A stretch of DNA of 64,000 nucleotides from an uncultured Roseicyclus sp. (GTDB lineage Bacteria; Pseudomonadota; Alphaproteobacteria; Rhodobacterales; Rhodobacteraceae), in contig CANLXA010000002.1 of the NCBI GenBank assembly GCA_947494975.1, positions 992,001 through 1,056,000 on the forward strand, read 5' to 3'. Shown here piece by piece: positions 57,160-64,000 of the stretch. How positions within the stretch are numbered: position 1 is the first letter of the stretch; the number at the start of each line of letters is the position of its first letter. A program made the position numbers and the translations under genes. The notes under the pieces were generated by a model. The model saw only the letters and a list, made by a program, of their open reading frames with translations. It was not told the origin of the DNA and searched no databases.

Positions 57160-58410
57160 ATGGCCTCTCCCGCGGAAAACATGAAAATCAACGGCGAGCG
57201 CCTGTGGGACTCGCTGATGGAGATGGCCAAGATCGGCCCCGGCATCGCGGGGGGCAACAACCGCCAGACCCTGACCGACGCGGACAGCGAGGGGCGGCAT
57301 CTGTTCGCAAAATGGTGTGACGCGGCGGGCTGTTCGATGGGAGTCGACACGATGGGCAACATGTTTGCCCGGCGTGAGGGCACCGATCCCGATGCGCTGC
57401 CGGTCTATGTGGGCTCTCACCTCGATACGCAGCCGACGGGGGGCAAGTATGACGGCGTGCTCGGGGTGCTCGGCGGTTTGGAAATCATCCGATCCCTCAA
57501 TGATCTGGGCATCAAGACAAAGCACCCGATTGTGGTGACGAACTGGACCAACGAGGAAGGCACGCGCTATGCGCCCGCGATGCTGGCCTCCGGTGTCTTC
57601 GCCGGAAAACACACGCAGGATTGGGCCTATGACCGCGTCGATGCGGACGGCAAACGGTTCGGCGATGAGTTGGAGCGGATCGGCTGGAAGGGCGAGGAAA
57701 AGGTCGGCGACCGCAAGATGCATGCGTTTTTCGAGCTGCATATCGAACAGGGTCCGATCCTGGAGGCGGAGGGCATCGATGTGGGCGTCGTGACCCACGG
57801 GCAGGGGCTCCGCTGGATCGAATGCACGATCACCGGCAAGGAGAGCCATACCGGCTCCACGCCGATGCATATGCGCAAGAATGCGGGGCGCGGCCTGGCT
57901 CTGGTGACGGAACTCGTCCACGAGATTGCCATGAAGAACCAGCCCAATGCGGTGGGCGCCATAGGCCATGTCGATGTCTACCCGAATTCGCGGAACATCA
58001 TTCCGGGCAAGGTCGTCTTCACGGTCGATATGCGCACCCACATCCTCGACAAGCTCAACGCCATGGTGGATGAGTTGATGGCGCGTGCGCCGAAGCTCTG
58101 CGAAGACATCGAAGTGAGCTTCGAGGCCGAGATCGTGGGCCAGTTCGACCCGCCCGCCTTTGATGACGGATGTGTCACAGCTGTCAGACAAGCGGCTGAA
58201 AGGCTTGGATATTCTCACATGGATATCGTATCCGGGGCAGGGCACGATGCGTGCTGGATCAATGATGTGGCCCCGACGGCAATGGTGATGTGTCCCTGCG
58301 TGGACGGGTTGAGCCATAACGAGGCCGAGGAAATCAGCCCGGAATGGGCGGCGGCCGGGGCGAATGTGCTGTTCCATGCGGTCGTGGAAACGGCGGAGAT
58401 AGTGGAATGA
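57160..58410 (+). CDS. N-carbamoyl-beta-alanine hydrolase (M20 amidohydrolase)
   Basis: The 416-residue M20-family enzyme hydrolyses N-carbamoyl-beta-amino acids to beta-amino acid, CO2 and ammonia. Dinuclear-metal motifs are VGSHLDTQPTGGKYDGVLGVLGGLE (His and Asp, about 87), NWTNEEGTRYAPAM (Glu pair) and HIEQGPILE (His). SGAGHDACWIN is near the C terminus. Related hydantoin enzymes act on other carbamoyl compounds, but the neighbouring pyrimidine genes favour beta-ureidopropionase. Confidence 0.93.
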   Translation: MASPAENMKINGERLWDSLMEMAKIGPGIAGGNNRQTLTDADSEGRHLFAKWCDAAGCSMGVDTMGNMFARREGTDPDALPVYVGSHLDTQPTGGKYDGVLGVLGGLEIIRSLNDLGIKTKHPIVVTNWTNEEGTRYAPAMLASGVFAGKHTQDWAYDRVDADGKRFGDELERIGWKGEEKVGDRKMHAFFELHIEQGPILEAEGIDVGVVTHGQGLRWIECTITGKESHTGSTPMHMRKNAGRGLALVTELVHEIAMKNQPNAVGAIGHVDVYPNSRNIIPGKVVFTVDMRTHILDKLNAMVDELMARAPKLCEDIEVSFEAEIVGQFDPPAFDDGCVTAVRQAAERLGYSHMDIVSGAGHDACWINDVAPTAMVMCPCVDGLSHNEAEEISPEWAAAGANVLFHAVVETAEIVE

Positions 58411-58661
58411 AATCAAAGGTATGGCTTGCATTGGGTGCGGTTGTGGCCCTTGCGGGATGTGTGACGACCACGCCCGAGGGCCAAAGCGAGGTGCTGCCCG
58501 AAGAGGTGCTGGCCCTTGTCGCGCCTGGCCAGGATACGTCGACCGTTCGGCTTGAGGCCGATGGCTGCTACTGGTTCCTGCATCGCGGGCCGGTCGAGAG
58601 CACCTACATCCCGCTTCTGACGCGGGAACAGCGGATGATCTGCGTGACCGCGCAGGGGTAA
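58407..58661 (+). CDS. Small lipoprotein of unknown function
   Basis: The 84-residue product has a lipoprotein signal (MKSKVWLALGAVVALAGC, Cys at 18). A short domain follows with two further Cys (DGCYWFLHR and RMICVTAQG). Its ATG overlaps the hydrolase stop (ATGA), so translation is coupled. It lies 23 bp before the dihydropyrimidinase gene. No function is recognised. Confidence 0.8.
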   Translation: MKSKVWLALGAVVALAGCVTTTPEGQSEVLPEEVLALVAPGQDTSTVRLEADGCYWFLHRGPVESTYIPLLTREQRMICVTAQG

Positions 58662-58684
58662 ACGGAGTTAACCAGGGGGATCCC

Positions 58685-60148
58685 ATGAGCAAGGTGATCA
58701 AGGGCGGCACGGTGGTGACCGCTGACCGTCAGTGGATGGCGGATGTGCTGATCGAGGGTGAGAAGATCGCCGAGATCGGTGAGAACCTGAGCGGTGACGA
58801 GGTGATCGACGCCTCCGACGCCTATGTGATCCCCGGTGGGATCGACCCCCACACCCATCTGGAAATGCCCTTCATGGGCACCACGGCGGCCGAAACGTTC
58901 GAGACCGGCACCTTTGCCGCCGCGGCGGGCGGGACCACGATGCTGGTCGATTTCTGCCTTCCGGGCGAAGACGGCTCGCTTCTTAATGCCATCGATGAAT
59001 GGGACCGCAAGTCGAAGGATCAGATCTGCGTCGACATCTCGTATCACATGGCGATCACCGGCTGGAATGAGAGCATTTTCAACGAGATGGAAGCCGTCGT
59101 TAAAGAGCGTGGCATCAACACGTTCAAGCATTTCATGGCCTATAAGGGCGCCCTGATGATCGAGGATGACGAGATGTTCGCCTCCTTCAAGCGCTGCGCC
59201 GAACTGGGGGCGCTGCCGCTGGTTCATGCCGAGAACGGCGACATCGTCGCGGAGCTTCAGCAGAAATACCTGGAAGAAGGTGTGTTCGGGCCGGAGGGGC
59301 ATGCATACTCTCGCCCGCCTGAGGTGGAGGGTGAGGCCGCGAACCGGGCGATCATGATTGCGGATGCCGCGGGCACGCCACTCTACATCGTGCATGTGTC
59401 GTGTGAGCAGGCCCATGAGGCGATCCGGCGTGCGCGCCAGAAGGGCATGCGGGTTTATGGCGAGCCGCTGATCCAGCACCTGACGCTGGATGAAAGCGAG
59501 TATTTCAACAAGGATTGGCAATATGCCGCGCGCCGCGTGATGTCGCCGCCCTTCCGGTCGAAGGACCATCAGGATGGGCTGTGGAACGGCCTCGCGGCGG
59601 GGTCGCTGCAGGTTGTGGCGACCGACCATGCGGCCTTCACGGATGAGCAGAAACGCATGGGCGTGGACAATTTCGCGATGATTCCCAACGGGACCGGCGG
59701 GCTTGAGGAGCGGATGGCGATGCTCTGGACCAAGGGGGTCGAAACGGGCCGCCTGACGCCGGAGGAGTTTGTGGCCGTAACGTCGTCGAACATCGCCAAG
59801 ATCCTGAACATCTACCCGATGAAGGGTGGGATCAACGTGGGCGGAGACGCCGATGTGGTGGTCTGGGACCCGAAGCTGGGGCGGACGATTAACACGGCGA
59901 CGGCAAAATCTATTCTTGATTACAACGTGTTCGAGGGAATGGAGGTCAGCGCCTCGCCCCGCTACACGCTGTCGCGCGGGGATGTGGTCTGGGCCGCGGG
60001 GCAGAACTCGCAACCGCAGCCGGGTAGGGGCCGTTTCGTGAAACGCCCGCCCGCGGCGAGTCCGAGCCAAGCGTTGAGCAAGTGGAAAGCGCTGAATACC
60101 CCCCGCAAGATCGAACGCGATCCTTTGAACATCCCGGCGGGGGTTTGA
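58685..60148 (+). CDS. hydA: Dihydropyrimidinase
   Basis: This 487-residue cyclic amidohydrolase opens dihydrouracil or dihydrothymine to the N-carbamoyl-beta-amino acid. Metal motifs are GGIDPHTHLEMPF (two His, about 57), the carboxylated lysine in FKHFMAYKGALM (about 150), LVHAENGDIV, VHVSCEQAHEA and VATDHAAFT. The start, VIKGGTVVTADRQWMADVLIEG, is typical. Hydantoinases are close relatives, but the preTA and hydrolase genes make dihydropyrimidinase the best call. Confidence 0.96.
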   Translation: MSKVIKGGTVVTADRQWMADVLIEGEKIAEIGENLSGDEVIDASDAYVIPGGIDPHTHLEMPFMGTTAAETFETGTFAAAAGGTTMLVDFCLPGEDGSLLNAIDEWDRKSKDQICVDISYHMAITGWNESIFNEMEAVVKERGINTFKHFMAYKGALMIEDDEMFASFKRCAELGALPLVHAENGDIVAELQQKYLEEGVFGPEGHAYSRPPEVEGEAANRAIMIADAAGTPLYIVHVSCEQAHEAIRRARQKGMRVYGEPLIQHLTLDESEYFNKDWQYAARRVMSPPFRSKDHQDGLWNGLAAGSLQVVATDHAAFTDEQKRMGVDNFAMIPNGTGGLEERMAMLWTKGVETGRLTPEEFVAVTSSNIAKILNIYPMKGGINVGGDADVVVWDPKLGRTINTATAKSILDYNVFEGMEVSASPRYTLSRGDVVWAAGQNSQPQPGRGRFVKRPPAASPSQALSKWKALNTPRKIERDPLNIPAGV

Positions 60149-60189
60149 CCGCCACTATCGATTTGAAATCTCGTTCAGGAGCAGCATTC

Positions 60190-60561
60190 ATGCCGCGACA
60201 TTCACTGATTCTCTGCGCCGTAGCCTCGCTTCTTTCCGTCGTTCCCGCATGCCTCTCCGCCGAAAACGTTATCTCGCCAGACCGCACCTGGGCCGACGCC
60301 GAGGGGTGCAACGTCCTTACGGGCGGCTGGTCCGGGCAGGCCTTCACCATCGTGACCCGCGAGGAAATCCGGTTTTGGGAAACCACGTGCTTCATCAACG
60401 ATACGCAATATGCGGACGGTCAATCCCTCATCGTCATGGCCACCTGCGAAGGCCTCGAAGAGACCCGGCAGGAGGTCTATCAGTTTGCCGCGAATGTCGA
60501 TGGTTCGGCGCGGCTGTACCACGAAGGCTATGATTGGGAGGCATTGCTGGATGAGTGTTAA
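60190..60561 (+). CDS. Small exported Cys-containing protein (first of a tandem pair)
   Basis: The 123-residue product has a signal peptide (MPRHSLILCAVASLLSVVPA). Its mature Cys are in DAEGCNVLTGG, WETTCFIN, VMATCEGL and LLDEC. It resembles the next gene's product in the spacing of Cys and the FTIVTREEIRFWE/FILSSDRFRFFD segment. The next start (60551) overlaps its end. Family not recognised. Confidence 0.75.
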   Translation: MPRHSLILCAVASLLSVVPACLSAENVISPDRTWADAEGCNVLTGGWSGQAFTIVTREEIRFWETTCFINDTQYADGQSLIVMATCEGLEETRQEVYQFAANVDGSARLYHEGYDWEALLDEC

Positions 60562-60928
60562 AGGCCTGCGCGTCGGTTTCCTCGGGTCCATCTTAGCCTG
60601 CATCGCTTCGGTCGCCGGGGCCGATGGTCACAGTGTGCAACTCGATGGCGTATACGGAAATGCGCGCGGCTGCATATTGGCGCGGGGCCAAGAGGTTGGA
60701 TCGGACGAGACGTTCATCCTGTCTTCGGATCGTTTCCGGTTCTTCGACGACGAATGCACCGGTCTGACCATCGCAGACCTTGGCGACGGAACGTTCGAAG
60801 TGTCCGCCCCGTGCCCCACCTACAACGGCGAAAACCTCTCACTGGTGCCCTACGGCGACCGGGACGGGTATCAGTTATTCGCGTACCCCGGCAGCGGCGT
60901 CGCGGAGGCGCTCAACCCGTGTCAGTAG
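60551..60928 (+). CDS. Small exported Cys-containing protein (second of a tandem pair)
   Basis: The 125-residue product has a signal peptide ending SVAGADG. Its Cys occur in NARGCILARG, DDECTGLT, SAPCPTYNG and LNPCQ, matching the pattern of the preceding protein, so the two look like diverged duplicates. The ATG at 60551 lies inside the last codons of the first gene. No function can be given. Confidence 0.75.
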   Translation: MSVKGLRVGFLGSILACIASVAGADGHSVQLDGVYGNARGCILARGQEVGSDETFILSSDRFRFFDDECTGLTIADLGDGTFEVSAPCPTYNGENLSLVPYGDRDGYQLFAYPGSGVAEALNPCQ

Positions 60929-61113
60929 ATCGAGAACACACCCAAGGTGCAGCTGCGGCGGCGGCCAATGCCCCCATTATCTCCGCCCGCAAACTTGACC
61001 CGACGTTTCGAGCCAACAATGGCCCGGTGGAGGCCCTCAGCGACGTGAATTTGCAGACCAACAAGGGCGATTTCGTCTCGTTCATCGGATCACCGGAGTC
61101 GACCCGCCAATGA
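60919..61113 (+). pseudogene. Truncated copy of the ABC transporter ATPase N terminus
   Basis: From a GTG at 60919 the frame encodes about 64 residues. The stretch ISARKLDPTFRANNGP then EALSDVNLQTNKGDF and VSFIG parallels the N terminus of the intact ATPase at 61585. It stops where Walker A should be: GPSGCGKTT is replaced by GSPESTRQ and a stop codon. DNA identity is highest at 61060-61087 versus 61681-61708. It cannot bind ATP and is probably a remnant of partial duplication. Confidence 0.75.
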
Positions 61114-61592
61114 CTGACCTCTGGGCCAACCTCCCCTCTATCGAGGCCGTAGAACCTTACGCCACCACCTTAGCGGCGTTTGCAATCATCGGGATTGCCA
61201 TTCAGGTTCTGCTCCAGCGGCGGTCGGTCAATGCGGACGAAGCGCGTCTTGCGCGAGAGAGCGCGGTGTTTCTCTACTCCGTTTTCGGGGACGAGGCGTT
61301 TCGCGAGGAGCGGCGCGTGTTGGGAGCCAAGGCGGATCAGGCCGCCGACAAAATGAGCGACGAGACACGCGCCGCCTTCAAGGCCGTGCTGCACCGTTAC
61401 GGGCTTGTTTCGCTGGCCCATGTCCATGGTGGGGGGAAGGCGGAAATGATCAACTCGTACTGGGGAAATGTGCTGTTGAAAGATTGGGAACGGCTGGCGC
61501 CCTTCGTGACGGCCGAGCGGGTCAAGTATCCGTTTTTACAGAGGAATACGGAGTTGATGGTAGAGCGTATCCGGGAGATGGACCGTGCCTGA
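61110..61592 (+). CDS. Membrane-anchored protein of unknown function (DUF4760-like)
   Basis: The 160-residue product has one membrane helix (about 19-36). A helical, charged cytoplasmic domain follows, with SAVFLYSVFGDEAFREERR and VLHRYGLVSLAHVHGGGKAEMINSYWGNVLL. This is reminiscent of small DUF4760-type proteins, but I am not certain. It overlaps the truncated ATPase copy by 4 bp and the intact ATPase gene by 8 bp, so it is wedged between the duplicated sequences. Confidence 0.7.
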   Translation: MTDLWANLPSIEAVEPYATTLAAFAIIGIAIQVLLQRRSVNADEARLARESAVFLYSVFGDEAFREERRVLGAKADQAADKMSDETRAAFKAVLHRYGLVSLAHVHGGGKAEMINSYWGNVLLKDWERLAPFVTAERVKYPFLQRNTELMVERIREMDRA

Positions 61593-62367
61593 GGCCGTGA
61601 TTTCTGCTGATGCGCTGGACCTCACGTTTCAGACGAATGACGGCCCGGTGCAGGCTCTTTCGGATGTCTCACTCGACATCAACAAGGGCGATTTCGTCTC
61701 TTTCATCGGGCCGTCGGGCTGCGGCAAGACGACGTTTTTGCGGGTGATAGCAGCGCTCGAACAGCCTACGGGCGGTGAGGTCACCGTCAACGGGATGACG
61801 CCCGACGAGGCGCGGCGGGCGCGGGCTTATGGGTATGTGTTTCAGGCCGCGGGTCTCTATCCGTGGCGGACCATCGAGAAGAACATCAAGCTGCCGTTGG
61901 AGATCATGGGGTTCGACCGGACCGAGCAGGAAAGGCGCGCGAACAACGTCTTGCAACTGGTTGATCTGGAAGGGTTTGGGAAGAAGTTTCCATGGCAGCT
62001 CTCGGGCGGGATGCAGCAGCGGGCCTCTATCGCGCGGGCGCTGGCCTTCGATGCCGATATCCTGCTGATGGACGAGCCGTTCGGGGCGCTGGACGAGATC
62101 GTGCGGGACCGGCTGAACGAGGAATTGCTTAAGCTCTGGGCGCGGACGGAGAAGACGATTGGGTTCGTGACGCACTCGATCCCGGAGGCCGTATACCTTT
62201 CGACCAAGATCGTCGTGATGTCGCCGCGTCCGGGGCGGATCACGGATGTGATCGAGAGCGATCTGCCGCGCGACCGGCCGCTCGATATCCGTGATACGCC
62301 GGAATTCCTGGCGCTGGCCCACCGGGTGCGGGAAGGCCTGCGGGAGGGGCATGCCTATGACGAGTGA
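61585..62367 (+). CDS. ABC transporter ATP-binding protein (SsuB/TauB/NrtD type)
   Basis: The 260-residue ATPase has Walker A GPSGCGKTTFLR (about 41-49), the Q-loop region YVFQAAGLYPWRTI, signature LSGGMQQRASIARAL, Walker B ILLMDEPFGALD and the switch His in FVTHSIPEAVYL. It powers uptake with the permeases downstream. The family serves taurine, nitrate, thiamine precursors and pyrimidines. Its place after dihydropyrimidinase suggests a pyrimidine or related substrate, which is an inference. The substrate-binding protein is not visible in the window. Confidence 0.92.
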   Translation: MPEAVISADALDLTFQTNDGPVQALSDVSLDINKGDFVSFIGPSGCGKTTFLRVIAALEQPTGGEVTVNGMTPDEARRARAYGYVFQAAGLYPWRTIEKNIKLPLEIMGFDRTEQERRANNVLQLVDLEGFGKKFPWQLSGGMQQRASIARALAFDADILLMDEPFGALDEIVRDRLNEELLKLWARTEKTIGFVTHSIPEAVYLSTKIVVMSPRPGRITDVIESDLPRDRPLDIRDTPEFLALAHRVREGLREGHAYDE

Positions 62368-62474
62368 GTGGCCCGACCCGCCTGCACAATCCGTACACCT
62401 CCTGTGCACACCCTGTGCTTACGCGAAGTACGCACCAATCAGGCAGCCCGACGCGGTTTCTGTGCGGAGGACCC

Positions 62475-62915
62475 ATGGCTGAGCCCCCGACCATCCGCCG
62501 CGCCCGCGACAGCGATATCGACGCCTGCGCCGATATCCTGAACCACTGGATCGACAGCCGCGACTGGATGCCACGCATTCACACGGTCCAGGAGGTGCGC
62601 GAGTTCTATCGTGACTTTGTTTACACGACCCGCGACCTCTACGTGGCGGGCGACCCGCCATTGGGGTTCATGGCGCTGGATCGCGACGATGCCTATGTCA
62701 CCGCGCTTTACGTGGCGGAGCCGGGCAGGGGCCTGGGGAAACGGTTCCTTGATTTCGCCAAGACGGGCCGCAACGTGCTCCGGCTCTGGACATTTCAGGC
62801 CAATACGGCGGCGCAGGCGTTCTATCGGCGCGAGGGGTTCAAGGAGGAGCGGCGGACGGACGGCGACAATGAGGAAGGGCTGCCGGATATCTTGCTGCGT
62901 TGGGAGGCGGCATGA
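62475..62915 (+). CDS. GNAT-family N-acetyltransferase
   Basis: The 146-residue protein has the GNAT fold: PPTIRRARDSDIDACADILNHWI at the start, the core strand AYVTALYVAEPGRGLGKRFLDFA (acetyl-CoA loop) and TAAQAFYRREGFKEERR at the end. I chose ATG 62475 with GGAGG upstream. It lies between the ABC ATPase and permease genes and overlaps the permease start (ATGA). Substrate unknown. Confidence 0.87.
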   Translation: MAEPPTIRRARDSDIDACADILNHWIDSRDWMPRIHTVQEVREFYRDFVYTTRDLYVAGDPPLGFMALDRDDAYVTALYVAEPGRGLGKRFLDFAKTGRNVLRLWTFQANTAAQAFYRREGFKEERRTDGDNEEGLPDILLRWEAA

Positions 62916-63862
62916 GCATCGCGGCCGATCAGACCCCTCCTTGCGCGTTTTGCATGGCGATGCGGCGGATCAGCATGGCGATCCTGCCGGTGCTGGTTGT
63001 GGTCGGTGTGATCGTGGCAATCTGGTACGCGGCGGCCTATGGGATGAACCGCGTCTCCACCCTCGACACGGCAGAACGGAGGGGGATCGAGATCAGCGCG
63101 GCGGAGGTCTTTGCCGACACGATGGCGCAAGAACGCCCGCGCCTGCCTGCACCGCATCAGGTGGTGGCGGAGCTGTGGAACACCACTGCCGGAGAGCCGA
63201 TCCTGCGGGAACGGCGCGGCGAATACCAACCCAATCCGCGCAGTCTGTTTTTCCATGCCTATCAGACCCTTGCGCCGACGCTTCTGGGATTCGTGATTGG
63301 AACGCTGGCGGGCCTGCTGCTGGCCATCGGGATTGTCCATAACCGGGCGATGGACATGTCGGTGATGCCCTGGGCGATTGCGTCGCAGACCATCCCGATC
63401 CTTGCCATTGCCCCCATTGTGATCGTGGTCCTGAACGCCGTCGGGCTGACCGGGGTGGTGCCGAAATCTCTGATCTCGGCCTATCTGTCGTTTTTCCCGG
63501 TGGTTGTTGGCATGGTGAAGGGCTTGCGCTCGCCCGGCGCGATGGATCTGGACCTGCTGCGGACCTATTCGGCCAGCCGGTCGGAGACGTTGGTCAAGCT
63601 GCGGCTGCCGGCCTCGATCCCGTTCCTGTTCGCCTCGCTTAAGGTTGCGATCGCGGCGGCTTTGGTGGGCACCATCGTGGCGGAACTGCCGACCGGCGCG
63701 CGGTTCGGGTTGGGCGCGCGGCTTTTGACCGGCTCCTATTACGGCCAGACGATCCAGATCTGGTCGGCGCTGTTCATGGCGGCGATCTGCGCGGCGTGTC
63801 TTGTGGCGCTGCTGGGGCTCATCGAGCGGACGACGTTGCGGCGCATGGGGCTGGACCGATGA
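62912..63862 (+). CDS. ABC transporter permease (BPD family)
   Basis: The 316-residue inner-membrane permease has a first helix near residue 25-45, a periplasmic loop and then the transporter core of about five helices. The EAA-type loop (YSASRSETLVKLRLPASIPFLFASLKVAI) contacts the ATPase. GGGAGG precedes the ATG. Its stop overlaps the next permease start. It belongs with the ATPase at 61585. Confidence 0.9.
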   Translation: MSIAADQTPPCAFCMAMRRISMAILPVLVVVGVIVAIWYAAAYGMNRVSTLDTAERRGIEISAAEVFADTMAQERPRLPAPHQVVAELWNTTAGEPILRERRGEYQPNPRSLFFHAYQTLAPTLLGFVIGTLAGLLLAIGIVHNRAMDMSVMPWAIASQTIPILAIAPIVIVVLNAVGLTGVVPKSLISAYLSFFPVVVGMVKGLRSPGAMDLDLLRTYSASRSETLVKLRLPASIPFLFASLKVAIAAALVGTIVAELPTGARFGLGARLLTGSYYGQTIQIWSALFMAAICAACLVALLGLIERTTLRRMGLDR

Positions 63863-64000
63863 GTGCGGTGATGCAGATGGCGCCGCGGGGATGGGTCGTG
63901 CCGGGGGCCGGGCTGGTCATTCTGGTTCTCGGTGCTCTCGTCGATTTGCGATTGGCGGCGATCCTTGGAGTCTGGTTTCTGGCCTGGGGGGTCAACCTGG
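63859..64000 (+). CDS. Second ABC transporter permease, N-terminal part (3' end outside window)
   Basis: An ATG overlapping the previous TGA opens a frame to the window end. It has two hydrophobic stretches (WVVPGAGLVILVLGALV and AAILGVWFLAWGVNL). Two consecutive permeases are common in this transporter group. Only 47 residues are visible. Confidence 0.75.
   Translation, partial: MSAVMQMAPRGWVVPGAGLVILVLGALVDLRLAAILGVWFLAWGVNL

Overview
The window (about 64 kb, high G+C) is chromosomal DNA of an alphaproteobacterium, most likely family Rhodobacteraceae (Roseobacter group). The pointers are a VPLPA-CTERM protein, an FtsZ with a long Ala/Pro-rich linker, an aerobic-type CobS/CobT cobaltochelatase pair, an NDUFA12-type complex I accessory subunit, a DUF6446-like gene beside glyQ, and gene orders such as accB-accC-aat and mlaD-DUF2155. 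This placement comes from gene content, not from a database search. I saw no rRNA, tRNA or CRISPR array.

Layout. 1-10.3 kb: cell division and envelope genes (ftsA end, a VPLPA-CTERM gene, ftsZ, lpxC, bamD), then recN and a ClC channel. 10.4-19.8 kb, mostly minus strand: DUF427 protein, aminopeptidase P, cobT, a run of small exported or membrane proteins around a serine/threonine dehydratase, and cobS. 20-26.4 kb: a peptidoglycan-binding pseudo-protease, then glyQ, DUF6446-like, FkbM methyltransferase and glyS. 26.4-29.3 kb: an IS1182-type element with an IS110/IS1111-type element nested inside it. 29.4-36.8 kb: a divergent PPDK-like enzyme, a cell-wall hydrolase, folB (with an extra C-terminal domain), folP and glmM. 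36.8-45.3 kb: small VOC and thioesterase genes, guanine deaminase, mgtE, a 1025-residue membrane protein with GspL-like and PilP/GspC-like ends, and metY. 45.6-50.1 kb: NDUFA12, mlaD and DUF2155 facing aat, accC and accB.

50.3-64 kb is a reductive pyrimidine-degradation locus. PreT/PreA reduce uracil or thymine, dihydropyrimidinase opens the ring, an N-carbamoyl-beta-alanine hydrolase releases beta-alanine, and an omega-aminotransferase converts it to the semialdehyde. A RutR-type TetR regulator lies in the middle. A perfect RutR palindrome precedes the aminotransferase arm and a degenerate copy precedes preT. An ABC importer (ATPase and two permeases, the last cut by the window end) follows and may bring in the substrate.

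The most unusual items are: a dense run of seven or eight hairpins between aat and accC that may be an undescribed structured RNA; the GspL-like/PilP-like fusion protein; the nested IS elements with a candidate bridge RNA; the serine-protease-like domain lacking all three catalytic residues; the FolB fusion; and a truncated ABC-ATPase copy upstream of the intact one.
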